From contig NZ_CP019602.1 of NCBI RefSeq assembly GCF_001661675.2, forward strand, positions 2,505,501-2,569,500: a DNA stretch of 64,000 nucleotides, given 5' to 3'. This stretch comes from Croceicoccus marinus (GTDB lineage: Bacteria > Pseudomonadota > Alphaproteobacteria > Sphingomonadales > Sphingomonadaceae). Positions within the stretch are counted from its first letter, which is position 1; each line of letters begins with the position of its first letter. A program made the translations under genes and the position numbers. The notes under the pieces were generated by a model. That model saw only the letters and a list, made by a program, of their open reading frames with translations, did not search any database and was not told where the DNA came from. Of the stretch, positions 35,796-45,798 are shown one piece after another.

Positions 35796-37769
35796 ATGAC
35801 GACCATCACCCTCCGCGCGCGCGCTGCGCTGCTCGCTTCCGCTCCCATGCTCCTTGGCATTCTCCCGCTCGCGATCGCGCCGGCCCAGGCGCAGGCGGTC
35901 CGCTCCGCGCCGACCGCGATGCCGATCGCGCCCAGCGTGCCCGATGCGGTCGACACGCCCTATCCCGGCACGATCCGGATCGACGTCGACGCGACCGACC
36001 TTGCCCACCGCGTGTTCCGCACGAAGCAGGTCATCCCCGTCGCGCCCGGCACCCGGACGCTGACGCTGCTCTATCCCGAATGGCTGCCCGGCCATCACGG
36101 CCCCGACGGCACCATCGATGCGCTGAACGGCCTGCGCTTCTACGTCGACGGCAAGCCGGTTCCGTGGACCCGCGACAATGTCGAGGTCTATGCGTTTCAC
36201 ATCGCCCTGCCTGCAGGCGCGCGCGAGGTTACGGCGGAGATCGTCTATACCTCGCCCGTCACCGGCAGCGAGGGGCGCGTCGTGATGACCGACGATCTGA
36301 TGAACCTGCAGTTCAACCAGATGACTTTGTATCCCGCGGGCCATTACGTGCGCCAGATCCGGGTGAAGCCCAGCGTTACCATGCCCGAAGGCTGGGCGAC
36401 CGCCACCGCTCTCGACGGGCAGACGCAGGTGGGCAACGTGGTCAGCTTTGCCGAGACCGATTACCAGACGCTGGTCGACAGCCCGATCTTTGCGGGCCAG
36501 CACCACAAGAGCTGGACCATTGCCGACGGTGTCACGATCGAGGCTTTCGCGCATGATCCCGAGGATCTGGTCATGCCCGAGGGCGAGCAGGAAGCCCTGT
36601 CGGCGATGATGGACGAGGCCTATCTGCTGTTCGGGTCGCGTCCGTTCGACCACTACGAATTCCTGATTGCGCTGTCGGACGAGCTGGGCGGCATCGGTCT
36701 CGAGCACCACCGCTCGACCGAAATCACGCTGAGCCCTGGCACGTTCAAGAGCTGGGAGGACGGGCAGTATCCGCCCGAGTTCGGCTTCTCGGTCGACGTA
36801 ATCCCGCATGAGCTGGTGCATAGCTGGAACGGCAAGTACCGCCGCCCGGCGCTGAGCTGGACGCCCGATTACCGCCAGCCGATGCGCAACGACCTGCTGT
36901 GGGTGTACGAGGGGATGACCCAGTACTGGGACCTGCCGCTGGCCGCGCGTTCGGGCGTCAACACCAAGGAAATGACCTTGGGCGAGATCGCCTCGGCCGC
37001 GGGTAGCTATACGATCGAGCCGGGCCGCGAATGGCGCGCGCTGGTCGATACCACCCACGATCCGATCACGGCCAATCGCAAGCCCAAGCCCTACTCCACC
37101 TTCTCGCGCGGGGAGGAATATTACAACGAGGGCGCGCTGATCTGGCTTGAGGCGGACATGATGATCCGCACCGAGACCAATGGCGCGAAATCGCTTGAGG
37201 ATTTCGCGCGGCGTTTCTTCGCGGCGCAGGACGGCGATTATGGCGAGCGGACCTACAGCTTCGACCAGCTGGTCGCCGATCTCAACGCGGTCTATCCGCA
37301 TGACTGGGCCAGCTTCCTGCGCGAGCGGGTCTATACCGCGGGTGCCCCCGCCCCGACGCGCGGCATCGAGCTGGGCGGATACGAGCTGGTGTTCAAGGAA
37401 GAACCCAACCCGTTCCGGGCGGGCATCCAGGAAGAATACGACTATCTGCACCTGTATTATTCGCTGGGCATGTCGGTAAACGACGACGGCAAGGTGCGCG
37501 GCGTGGTGTGGGACGGGATCGCGTTCGACAACGACATCATCACGGGCCAGACGATCGAGGCGGTGAACGGCACCGCCTATTCGCCCGAGGTGATGAAGGA
37601 CGCGATCACTAAAGCGAAGGACGGCACCTCGATCGAGCTGCTGGTGAAGCGCGGCGAGGACTATCGCACCGTCTCCATCGACTATACCGGCGGGCTGCGC
37701 TGGCCATGGCTGGTGAAGGCCGGCAAGGGCGAGACGCTGCTGGACCGGTTCCTCGAATCGAAGCGCTGA
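35796..37769 (+). CDS. Exported M61-family metallopeptidase with PDZ domain
   Basis: A 657-aa protein of the M61 glycyl-aminopeptidase family. A signal peptide ends near APAQAQA. An N-terminal beta domain is followed by the zinc-binding HELVH (in VIPHELVHSWNGKY) with the third ligand Glu in the LWVYEGMTQYW block, as in gluzincins. A PDZ-like domain occupies about the last 150 residues. Probable periplasmic aminopeptidase; natural substrates unknown. The gene is monocistronic. Confidence 0.92.
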   Translation: MTTITLRARAALLASAPMLLGILPLAIAPAQAQAVRSAPTAMPIAPSVPDAVDTPYPGTIRIDVDATDLAHRVFRTKQVIPVAPGTRTLTLLYPEWLPGHHGPDGTIDALNGLRFYVDGKPVPWTRDNVEVYAFHIALPAGAREVTAEIVYTSPVTGSEGRVVMTDDLMNLQFNQMTLYPAGHYVRQIRVKPSVTMPEGWATATALDGQTQVGNVVSFAETDYQTLVDSPIFAGQHHKSWTIADGVTIEAFAHDPEDLVMPEGEQEALSAMMDEAYLLFGSRPFDHYEFLIALSDELGGIGLEHHRSTEITLSPGTFKSWEDGQYPPEFGFSVDVIPHELVHSWNGKYRRPALSWTPDYRQPMRNDLLWVYEGMTQYWDLPLAARSGVNTKEMTLGEIASAAGSYTIEPGREWRALVDTTHDPITANRKPKPYSTFSRGEEYYNEGALIWLEADMMIRTETNGAKSLEDFARRFFAAQDGDYGERTYSFDQLVADLNAVYPHDWASFLRERVYTAGAPAPTRGIELGGYELVFKEEPNPFRAGIQEEYDYLHLYYSLGMSVNDDGKVRGVVWDGIAFDNDIITGQTIEAVNGTAYSPEVMKDAITKAKDGTSIELLVKRGEDYRTVSIDYTGGLRWPWLVKAGKGETLLDRFLESKR

Positions 37770-37997
37770 ACGGGCGGACCGCGGTCAGGCCCTGCCTGGT
37801 CTGTTCGCGGCCGCGGCAATTCGGCGCAGCCGCCGGGCGGTGGCCGGCAGAGGGTTGGCGAAGCGGGGTTAACCCCCTTGGCCATGGCGCATCGCGGCGC
37901 TAGAGGGCGCAGGCAATTCAGCAACTGGTGGACCGGCTTGTGCATCGCAGCGCGGCGGTCTTCCGGATCAGATCATAGCAGCGAAGGCCAAGAACCC

Positions 37998-38537
37998 ATG
38001 CGTATCGACATGATCCCCACCGGGGATAATCCGCCCAACAGTCTGAATGTCGTGATCGAGGTGCCGACGGGCGGCGAGCCCGTGAAGTACGAGTTCGACG
38101 AGGATTCGGGCGCGCTGTTCGTGGACCGCATCCTGCACACGCCGATGCGCTATCCCGCCAATTACGGTTTCGTGCCGCACACGCTGTCGCCCGATGGCGA
38201 TCCGCTGGACGCGCTGGTCGTGGCGCGCAGCCCGTTCATTCCGGGCTGCGTCGTGCGCGCCCGTCCGATCGCCGTGCTGAATCTCGAGGATGAGCATGGC
38301 GGCGACGAGAAGCTGGTCTGCGTGCCGGTGGATTCGACCTTCCCCTATTACACCAAGGTGGAAGAGCTCGACGATCTGCCCGAGATCGTGCTGAAGCAGA
38401 TCGAGCATTTCTTCACGCACTACAAGGATCTGGAAAGCGAGAAATGGGTGCGCGTCGGCACCTGGGGCGGCGCCGAGGAAGCGCGCCGCGTCATCCGCGA
38501 AGCGATCGAGCGGGCCAAGGACGCCAAGTCCGCCTGA
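37998..38537 (+). CDS. ppa: Inorganic pyrophosphatase
   Basis: A 179-aa family I soluble pyrophosphatase that hydrolyses PPi to drive biosynthesis. Family features: VEVPTGGEPVKYEFDEDSG at the N-terminus and the metal-binding acidic motif DGDPLDALV. Length is normal. The start at 37998 has AAGG ten bases upstream. The 228 bp before it contain no gene. A terminator follows at 38568. Confidence 0.96.
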   Translation: MRIDMIPTGDNPPNSLNVVIEVPTGGEPVKYEFDEDSGALFVDRILHTPMRYPANYGFVPHTLSPDGDPLDALVVARSPFIPGCVVRARPIAVLNLEDEHGGDEKLVCVPVDSTFPYYTKVEELDDLPEIVLKQIEHFFTHYKDLESEKWVRVGTWGGAEEARRVIREAIERAKDAKSA

Positions 38538-38567
38538 TCCGCCCGATCACCAATTCACGAGTTCAGG

Positions 38568-38601
38568 GGAGCCGTCCGGACCGCCGGGCGGCTCCTTTCG
38601 T
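38568..38601 (+). terminator. Intrinsic terminator of ppa
   Basis: A 12-bp stem with one G-U pair (GGAGCCGTCCGG against CCGGGCGGCTCC), loop ACCG, followed by TTTCGTTT. It serves the plus-strand ppa gene and faces the convergent MscS gene. Confidence 0.75.
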
Positions 38602-38612
38602 TTCGGGCCCGC

Positions 38613-39998
38613 CTATTCGATGGGCCGGCCCGAATCGAGCAGGTCGTCGCCGGTTTCCGCGCGTTCGCGGTCGACCAGCTGGGCGACATGGGATTCGGGG
38701 CGCAGATCGGTCGCGGCATTGTCGATGGTCCGCTGCTGCCGCGCCGCAGGCGAAGGCGAGCCTTCGCCCCGTTCCGGTGCGATGGTGGTGACCGGCGCGC
38801 TGCGCGGGTCCATGCGCAGGCGGTAGATCGGCTCGGGCAAGGCGAAGCCTGCATCCTCCAGCGCCAGCTTGCCCGCGCGGATCGCAAGGCTGCGGCCCTT
38901 CAGGAAATCGGTCTCCTCCTGGTCAAGCCAGGCGAGGAAGCGGATCACGATGTTCGAATCGCCCACCTGCATGATGTGGGCGACGGGCGCCGGATCGCTC
39001 AGCACGAAGTCCAGCGCGCACAGCGCCTCGACGCCCACCTTCATCGCATCGACGGGATCGTCGTCGGCATCCACGCCCAGGTCGAATTCGAACCGCCTTT
39101 GCGGATTGCGGGTGTAGTTCAGGATCACCGCCTTGAAGACGGTGGCGTTGGGGATGCGCAGATGATTGCCGTCAAGCGTCATCAATATGGTCGCGCGGCT
39201 GGTGAGGCGCACCACGCGCCCCTCGTCATCGCCGATCACGACATGGTCGTTGGCCCGGAACGGCTGGCGCAGCGACAGCATGACCGACGAGATGTAATTG
39301 TCGATCGTGTCGCGCACGGCAAAGCCGATGGCGATGCCGATCACGCCGCCGATGCCCAGGAGCGCCCCCAGCAGCGCCGTCGCGCCCAGGATTTTCAGCG
39401 CCAGATAGATGCCGAACAGCACGCCGACAAATTGCACGGCGCTTCCCAGCAGCTCGGCGACGAAACCGTTGGGCGACACGCGCCGCCACAGCGACCGGCG
39501 ATTGGACAGCCAGCTCGTCAGCCAGATCACGAAAATGGCCACGACCAGCGCCACGCCCAGCAGCGGCAGAGCGCGCAGCAGGCCGCGCGCCTGGCCCATG
39601 ATGGTCTCGACCGCGGGGGCGATATTGGTCGAGACGGCGACATCGCGCTCGATCTGGTTGTCGACGGTGACCACGCCCGCGACCCGGCCCGCGATCGCGG
39701 CGGCCTGCTCGACCTGTTCGGGCTGGGCGACGGTGCCGGACAGGGTGACGACGCCCTGCTCGACCGCGACCTCTACGCGCGAGAGCGTGTCGATGGCCGC
39801 ATAGATGCCGCGGATGCGCTCGGCGATGCGCTGGTCCTCGTTCGCGTCGCGCTCCGCCTCGATCGCGCCATTGGCGGCGGGTTCGGCAGTTTCGGCGGCG
39901 GGTTCCTCGGCAGCGCCGGCCAGTATCGCGGCCGCACCGGCGGGAAACGAGGACAAAAGCAGGAGCGGCGCCGCGAGCGCCGTTACCATGCGCCGCAT
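38613..39998 (-). CDS. MscS-type mechanosensitive channel with N-terminal BON domain
   Basis: About 461 aa. A signal peptide (ending near FPAGAAA) is followed by an Ala/Glu-rich stretch and a BON domain (about 50-110, with VEVAVEQGVVTLSGTV). Three membrane helices (about 135-245) include the Gly/Ala-rich pore helix GALLGIGGVIGIAIGFAVRDTIDNYIS. The MscS beta domain (IGDDEGRVVRLTSRATILMT) and a cytoplasmic end complete it. The BON domain lies outside the membrane and could tether the channel to the envelope. The gene starts five bases after the pmbA stop and is probably cotranscribed. Confidence 0.9.
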   Translation of the reverse strand: MRRMVTALAAPLLLLSSFPAGAAAILAGAAEEPAAETAEPAANGAIEAERDANEDQRIAERIRGIYAAIDTLSRVEVAVEQGVVTLSGTVAQPEQVEQAAAIAGRVAGVVTVDNQIERDVAVSTNIAPAVETIMGQARGLLRALPLLGVALVVAIFVIWLTSWLSNRRSLWRRVSPNGFVAELLGSAVQFVGVLFGIYLALKILGATALLGALLGIGGVIGIAIGFAVRDTIDNYISSVMLSLRQPFRANDHVVIGDDEGRVVRLTSRATILMTLDGNHLRIPNATVFKAVILNYTRNPQRRFEFDLGVDADDDPVDAMKVGVEALCALDFVLSDPAPVAHIMQVGDSNIVIRFLAWLDQEETDFLKGRSLAIRAGKLALEDAGFALPEPIYRLRMDPRSAPVTTIAPERGEGSPSPAARQQRTIDNAATDLRPESHVAQLVDRERAETGDDLLDSGRPIE

Positions 39999-40002
39999 CG
40001 CC

Positions 40003-41346
40003 CTAGTCCCCCGCAACCGTCATGCCGTCGATCCGCAGGGTGGGCACGTTGATGGCCTGGATGATCTCGAGGTCGTCGGCGGCTCTCATGCGGGCGAACA
40101 TGTCCTTCATGTTAGCCGCGATGGTGATTCCCGCAACCGGGCCCGCGACCTGCCCGTCGACGATGCGAAAACCCGATGCGCCCCGGCTGTAGTCGCCGGT
40201 GACCACGCTGAAGCCCTGGCCGATCAGCTCGGTTACCCAGACGCCGTCGGCGATGTCGGCGATCATGTCGGTGACGCTTTCCCTTCCGGGCAGCAGCGTC
40301 ACGTTCGAGGCCGCCACGCCGGGCGATCCGCCGCCGCCGCGCGCGGCATGGCCGGTCGGCCTGCGCCCCAGCTTGCGCGCCGATGCGGAATCGAGCAGCC
40401 AGCCGGCCAGCACGCCATCCTCGACCAGGCGGCTGGCCGCGGCGGGCAGCCCTTCCCCGTCGAACGGATGCGACCGCATGCCGCGCGGCAGCAGCGGATC
40501 GTCGGCGATGGTGATGCCCGGCGCGAAGATCCGGTGGCCTTCGCAGTCGGCAAGAAAGCTCGCCCCGCGCGCGATTTCCGATCCCGAGATCGCGTGGACC
40601 AGATGCCCGATCAGCGAGCGGCCGACGCGCGGATCGAACACGACCGGCATCTGCCCGCTCTTCATCGAGGCGGGATTCAGCCGCTCGACCGCTCGGCTGC
40701 CTGCCAGCCGCCCGATTTCGGCTGGGGGAAGCAGGTCTTCGCCATGATGCGCCGAGCGCCAGGCCATGCCGCGCTCCATGCCGCTGCCCTGGCCAGCGAC
40801 GACCGCGCCGGACCGCGAATGGTTCGCTTGTTCATATGCGCCAGCGAAGCCGTGGCTGGTGACCAGCGCGACCACGCCCCTGCCATAGGAGGCGCTGGCC
40901 CCCTCGCTGTTGGTCACGCCGGCAATGGCGCGCGCGGCATCCTCGATCTCGAGCGCGGTCTGGCGCAGTGCCTCGGGGCCGGGCGCATCGGACACGAGAT
41001 CGAGATCGGCAGGCGTGCCCTGCATCAGCATGTCTTCGGGGGCCAGCCCGGCGAACGGATCTTCGGGCGCGCCGCGCGCCATCAGCACCGCGCGTTCGGC
41101 CAGCTCGTCCAGCGATGCGGGATCGAGCGCGCTGGAGCTTACCGTCGCGCTGCGCTTGCCGACGAAGACGCGCAGGCCCAGGTGCTCCGCCTCGGACCGG
41201 TCGACGCCTTCCAGCGCGCCCAGCCGCATCTCCACCGATTGCGAGCTTTTGCCCAGATAGACGGCATCGCCCGCATCGGCGCCCAGCGCTTTCGCACGCG
41301 CGAGCAGAGCGGCGCAGCGGTCCTTGGCCTCGTCGGGCCTCAACAT
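40003..41346 (-). CDS. pmbA: PmbA/TldE-family protein (TldD-PmbA protease subunit)
   Basis: 447 aa, start at 41346 with AGGA eight bases upstream. Belongs to the TldD/PmbA family. PmbA (TldE) partners with TldD, which carries the zinc site HExxxH; no such motif is seen here, identifying this as the PmbA partner. Motifs: MPVVFDPRVGRSLIGHLVHAI and GFRIVDGQ near the C-terminus. The complex degrades small unfolded peptides and matures microcin-like peptides. tldD is not in the window. The MscS gene follows, probably in the same transcript. Confidence 0.9.
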   Translation of the reverse strand: MLRPDEAKDRCAALLARAKALGADAGDAVYLGKSSQSVEMRLGALEGVDRSEAEHLGLRVFVGKRSATVSSSALDPASLDELAERAVLMARGAPEDPFAGLAPEDMLMQGTPADLDLVSDAPGPEALRQTALEIEDAARAIAGVTNSEGASASYGRGVVALVTSHGFAGAYEQANHSRSGAVVAGQGSGMERGMAWRSAHHGEDLLPPAEIGRLAGSRAVERLNPASMKSGQMPVVFDPRVGRSLIGHLVHAISGSEIARGASFLADCEGHRIFAPGITIADDPLLPRGMRSHPFDGEGLPAAASRLVEDGVLAGWLLDSASARKLGRRPTGHAARGGGGSPGVAASNVTLLPGRESVTDMIADIADGVWVTELIGQGFSVVTGDYSRGASGFRIVDGQVAGPVAGITIAANMKDMFARMRAADDLEIIQAINVPTLRIDGMTVAGD

Positions 41347-41512
41347 TCCGGAAATCCTGTCATGATCGAGGCGATAGGAGGGCAAGGTCCGGCGGGCAAG
41401 GCCATGCCCGCTGCGGCAGGCGAAATCGCCGCTTTTCGCGCTGATCGGGATGCAATTACCCTGCCAGTCGGTCCACTATGGTCGGCAACGGGGCTTCAAT
41501 CGGCGCGCCAAG

Positions 41513-42382
41513 ATGGTATTGAGGGGGCATGACGCGGCGCCCGGCACCGGGCACGCACGACAGCAACGGCATTTTTCGGCGGGAGCCTGTATCATCGACA
41601 CGCAAACCACGCTCGACCCCTCGATCGACCCGGCGGAGACCGCGGCCCCGCCCGTTCCGCAAGGCGGGCTGGAAGTGGTGTCGATCGCCAAGAGCTATGA
41701 CAAGCGCACGGTCCTGTCCGACATCTCGCTGACGGTGGCGAAGGGCGAGGTGCTGGGCCTGCTTGGCCCCAATGGCGCGGGCAAGACGACGTGCTTCTAT
41801 TCGGTGATGGGGCTGGTTAAGCCCGATTCGGGCCGCATCCTGCTGGACGGCGAGGATATCACCAACCTGCCGATGTATCGCCGCGCGATCCTGGGGCTGG
41901 GCTATCTGCCGCAGGAAACGTCGATCTTTCGCGGCATGACGGTGGAGCAGAACATTTCCTGCGTGCTGGAACTGTCCGAACCCGATGCCGCCAGCCGCGC
42001 GCGCGAGCTGGAGCGGCTGCTGGACGAGTTCGGCCTGACGCGGCTGCGCGAAAGCCCCGCCATGGCGCTGTCGGGCGGTGAGCGCAGGCGCTGCGAGATT
42101 GCCCGCGCACTGGCCGCCAAGCCATCGATCATGCTGCTGGACGAGCCCTTTGCCGGCATCGATCCGCTGTCGATCAGCGACATTCGCGATCTTGTCATCG
42201 ACTTGCGGAACCGCGGCATCGGCGTGCTGATCACCGATCATAACGTGCGCGAGACGCTTGAGATCGTGGACCGCGCCGCGATCATCTATGGCGGGCAGGT
42301 GCTGTTCGCGGGAAGCCCGGAGGATCTGGTCGCCAATGACGAAGTGCGGCGCCTCTACCTGGGCGAAGGCTTTACGCTGTGA
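41513..42382 (+). CDS. lptB: LPS export ABC transporter ATP-binding protein LptB
   Basis: About 289 aa from the ATG at 41513. It drives LPS extraction with LptFG and the LptCA bridge. Walker A GPNGAGKTT, signature LSGGERRR, Walker B IMLLDEPFAG and the switch histidine in LITDHN are intact, and the LptB-typical LPQETSIFRGMTVEQNI is present. The start is doubtful: the first 26 residues from the ATG do not look family-like, whereas the homologous sequence begins at about 41591, where ATC ATC follows GGGAG. A true start at an ATC, or loss of the original ATG in a rearrangement, is possible. It is followed by rpoN 38 bp downstream. lptA and lptC lie 9 kb away. Confidence 0.9.
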   Translation: MVLRGHDAAPGTGHARQQRHFSAGACIIDTQTTLDPSIDPAETAAPPVPQGGLEVVSIAKSYDKRTVLSDISLTVAKGEVLGLLGPNGAGKTTCFYSVMGLVKPDSGRILLDGEDITNLPMYRRAILGLGYLPQETSIFRGMTVEQNISCVLELSEPDAASRARELERLLDEFGLTRLRESPAMALSGGERRRCEIARALAAKPSIMLLDEPFAGIDPLSISDIRDLVIDLRNRGIGVLITDHNVRETLEIVDRAAIIYGGQVLFAGSPEDLVANDEVRRLYLGEGFTL

Positions 42383-42420
42383 GCTGATCGGCCCGACACG
42401 ATGATCCTCGACCTTCAGCC

Positions 42421-43887
42421 ATGACCCTCGCGCCCCGCCTCGATCTGCGCCAGTCGCAATCGCTGGTGATGACGCCGCAGCTGAAGCAGGCGATCGGCCT
42501 GCTGCAGCTGTCGAACCTGGAGCTTGAGGCGGTGCTGATGGATGCGGCGTCGGCCAATCCGCTGCTGCGCGTTTCAGGGCAGGAGGGCGAGAAGGAAGCC
42601 AAGGCCGACCCCAAGGCGGAGGAGCCTGCGGAAGCGGGATCGGCGGACGGCGAAAGCGCGCTCGACATTTCGGCAGAGCTGATCGACCGCGACCGCGACA
42701 CCGGCGACTTTCCGGATTTCGGCTCGACCGGCGGCGGTTTCGATGGCGAGTTCGGTAATGATTTCGCGCCCGGCGGCGGGCCGACCCTGTCCGAACATCT
42801 GCACGACCAGCTTTGCATGGCGCATGGCACGCCGGTGCAGCTATTCATCGCGCGCCAGATCATCGGGCGGCTGGACGAGGCGGGCTATCTGACCGTCCCG
42901 CTCGAGGAGCTGGCCAACGACCTGGGCGTGTCGGTGGATGACGCGGAAGCGGCGCTGCGCATGGTCCAGTCGCTGGAGCCGACAGGGGTAGGCGCGCGCG
43001 ACCTGGCCGAATGCATTTCGCTGCAACTGGCGGAGCGGGACCGGCTGGATCCCTGCATCAGCCTGATGCTGAACAATCTGGACCTGCTGGCACGGGGAAA
43101 CCTGGCGCAGCTGAAGCGCATGTGCCGCGCGAGCGACGAGGATATCGCCGAGATGATCGCCGATATCCGCAGCTGCGATCCCCGTCCGGGGCATGTCTTC
43201 GGCGTCGAGCCCCCGCCTCCGGTCGTGCCCGACGTGCTGGTGCGCGCCGATGGCGTGGCGGGCTGGCTGGTGTCGCTCAATCGCGAGAACCTGCCCCGGC
43301 TGGTCGTCGACCGCGCCTATCACGCGCGGGTCAGCCCTTCGTGCCGCGACAAGGCCGCCAGCAGCTGGCTGGGCGAGCAGCTTGCCGATGCGAACCGGCT
43401 GGTACGCGCGCTGGATCAGCGGCAGCGCACGATCCTGACCGTCGCGCGCGAGATCGTGAAGCGGCAGGAGGGCTTCTTCCTGCGCGGCGTGTCGGCCCTT
43501 GTGCCGCTGACCCGCCGCGAGGTGGCCGAGGCGACGCAATTGCACGAATCCACCGTCAGCCGCGTCACCGCCAACAAGTTCCTGCATTGCACGCGCGGCT
43601 GCTTCGAACTGCGCTTCTTCTTCGCCTCGGGCGTCAGCGCCTCGGGCGGCGGAGAGCAGGAGGGCGACCAGGGCGCCGCCTCTGCCGAGGCGGTGAAGGC
43701 CGCGATCAGGGCGCTGATCGATGCGGAGCCTGCCGACGGCATATTGTCCGACGATGCGCTGGTCACCGAACTGAAGAAGCAGGGCTATGAAATCGCCCGC
43801 CGCACCGTCGCCAAATATCGCGAGGCGGCGGGGCTGGGATCGTCGGTCCAGCGGCGCCGTCAGAAGGCCCTTGCCCGCGCGGGATGA
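42421..43887 (+). CDS. rpoN: RNA polymerase sigma-54 factor
   Basis: 488 aa; directs transcription from -24/-12 promoters with activator ATPases, mainly in nitrogen control. Region I is rich in Gln and Leu (LVMTPQLKQAIGLLQLSNLELE). An acidic linker follows (about 55-100), then the core-binding domain, and the RpoN box ARRTVAKYREA near the C-terminus. Complete and ordinary. It follows lptB as in many alphaproteobacteria and precedes ctrA by 238 bp; no terminator is evident between them. Confidence 0.96.
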   Translation: MTLAPRLDLRQSQSLVMTPQLKQAIGLLQLSNLELEAVLMDAASANPLLRVSGQEGEKEAKADPKAEEPAEAGSADGESALDISAELIDRDRDTGDFPDFGSTGGGFDGEFGNDFAPGGGPTLSEHLHDQLCMAHGTPVQLFIARQIIGRLDEAGYLTVPLEELANDLGVSVDDAEAALRMVQSLEPTGVGARDLAECISLQLAERDRLDPCISLMLNNLDLLARGNLAQLKRMCRASDEDIAEMIADIRSCDPRPGHVFGVEPPPPVVPDVLVRADGVAGWLVSLNRENLPRLVVDRAYHARVSPSCRDKAASSWLGEQLADANRLVRALDQRQRTILTVAREIVKRQEGFFLRGVSALVPLTRREVAEATQLHESTVSRVTANKFLHCTRGCFELRFFFASGVSASGGGEQEGDQGAASAEAVKAAIRALIDAEPADGILSDDALVTELKKQGYEIARRTVAKYREAAGLGSSVQRRRQKALARAG

Positions 43888-43925
43888 GGAAGGAGCGGCA
43901 GCACCATCAAACTATTGCTTTACTC

Positions 43926-43993
43926 GATTCGGAAACTGCCCGGATCGATTCGAATTGTGGATTCCGGCCCGGAACCTGTTGCAATCATGACTC
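43926..43993. promoter_or_regulatory. Cluster of four GANTC sites upstream of ctrA
   Basis: GATTC at 43926, 43947 and 43960 and GACTC at 43989: four CcrM methylation targets in 68 bp. At this base composition about one per 300 bp is expected. In Caulobacter, CcrM/GcrA act on the ctrA promoter through GANTC methylation, so this is likely the equivalent control region. Confidence 0.7.
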
Positions 43994-44004
43994 AAATTTT
44001 TCCG

Positions 44005-44028
44005 TTAAGAGGTTTTAAGGTTTATTAA
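44005..44028. promoter_or_regulatory. Three phased TTAA motifs, probable CtrA autoregulatory site
   Basis: TTAA at 44005, 44015 and 44025, exactly 10 bp apart, the last extended to TTAACC; a further TTAAC lies at 44053. The classical CtrA box has TTAA motifs 11 bp apart (N7); here the spacer is N6. The position, 98-121 bp before the ctrA start, suggests autoregulation. Confidence 0.55.
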
Positions 44029-44125
44029 CCTTTCTGGGTCACTTTTCGTATGGTTAACTGAAGATCGCGTTTACGGTTGGCGTCCAACAGGGTGGATGGG
44101 CCGACCATGAAGGGGCTGAAATCAT

Positions 44126-44821
<696 letters not shown>

Positions 44822-44841
44822 TCGCCGCGACAGTCTTCATG

Positions 44842-44878
44842 AAAAAAGGGGCAGGCCAGCGCGGCCTGCCCCTTTTTC
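44842..44878. terminator. Bidirectional terminator between ctrA and phaB
   Basis: A perfect stem AAAAAGGGGCAGGCC with its complement around AGCGC, with T runs on both strands. It serves the convergent ctrA and phaB genes. Confidence 0.93.
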
Positions 44879-44892
44879 GTTGCGCGATCGGA

Positions 44893-45615
44893 TCAGTACA
44901 TGTGCTGGCCGCCGTTGATCGACAGCGTCGAGCCGGTCACGAAAGTCGCATCCTCGGTACAGAAGAAGGCGACGCCGCGCGCAATCTCGTCCGCGTGGCC
45001 CAGCCGGCCGACCGGGATCTTGGCGATGATCTTTTCCAGCACCGGTTCCGGCACGGCAGCGACCATGTCGGTATCGATATAGCCTGGCGCGATCGCGTTG
45101 ACGGTGACGCCATATTTGGCGCCTTCCTGCGCAAGCGCCTTGGTGAAGCCGTGGATGCCGGACTTGGCGGCGGCGTAATTGACCTGGCCGTACTGCCCCG
45201 CCTGCCCGTTGACCGAGCCGATGTTGACGATCCGGCCCCATTTACGTTCACGCATGCCAGGGAAGGTGGCCTTGGCCATGTTGAAGCACCCGCCAAGGTT
45301 GATACGCATCACCTCGTTCCAGTCTTCCCAGCTCATCTTGTGGAGGACGCCGTCGCGGGTGATGCCCGCATTGTTCACGACGATGTCGATATCGCCGACC
45401 TCGGACCTGATTCGCTCGCATCCCGCGATCACGGCGTCGTGATCGCCGACGTCGAACTTGTAGTTCGGAATGCCGGTGCGCTCGGTAAACTCCTGCGCCT
45501 TTTGCTCATTCCCGGCGAAATTGGCGGCCACGGAATAGCCCATGTCCTTCAGCGCAAGGCTGATACCTTCGCCGATGCCCCGGGTGCCGCCCGTGACGAC
45601 TGCCACTCTGCTCAT
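44893..45615 (-). CDS. phaB: Acetoacetyl-CoA reductase
   Basis: A 240-aa short-chain dehydrogenase reducing acetoacetyl-CoA to (R)-3-hydroxybutyryl-CoA for polyhydroxybutyrate. Motifs: nucleotide-binding TGGTRGIGEG, NNAG, catalytic Ser-Tyr-Lys (GSVNGQAGQYGQVNYAAAK) and the PhaB-typical end GSTLSINGGQHMY. Start at 45615 with GGGGA upstream. It stands alone; phaA and phaC are not nearby, though phaZ is at 62259. Confidence 0.92.
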   Translation of the reverse strand: MSRVAVVTGGTRGIGEGISLALKDMGYSVAANFAGNEQKAQEFTERTGIPNYKFDVGDHDAVIAGCERIRSEVGDIDIVVNNAGITRDGVLHKMSWEDWNEVMRINLGGCFNMAKATFPGMRERKWGRIVNIGSVNGQAGQYGQVNYAAAKSGIHGFTKALAQEGAKYGVTVNAIAPGYIDTDMVAAVPEPVLEKIIAKIPVGRLGHADEIARGVAFFCTEDATFVTGSTLSINGGQHMY

Positions 45616-45798
45616 TATAGCTTCCCCTTCAGTGCTCCTCACTCTCCGGCACCAAGCCTAGGCACTCGCCAGAAAGGCGGCAAGCGGATTTGCATGCCGC
45701 TTTAACCATCGGTGCAACAGCGATTTTACAGGGACGCGACAGAAACTCTCGCGCAGCGCGAGAAGAACAGGAGGGCCGATCAGGAACGCCGGCGCGTA

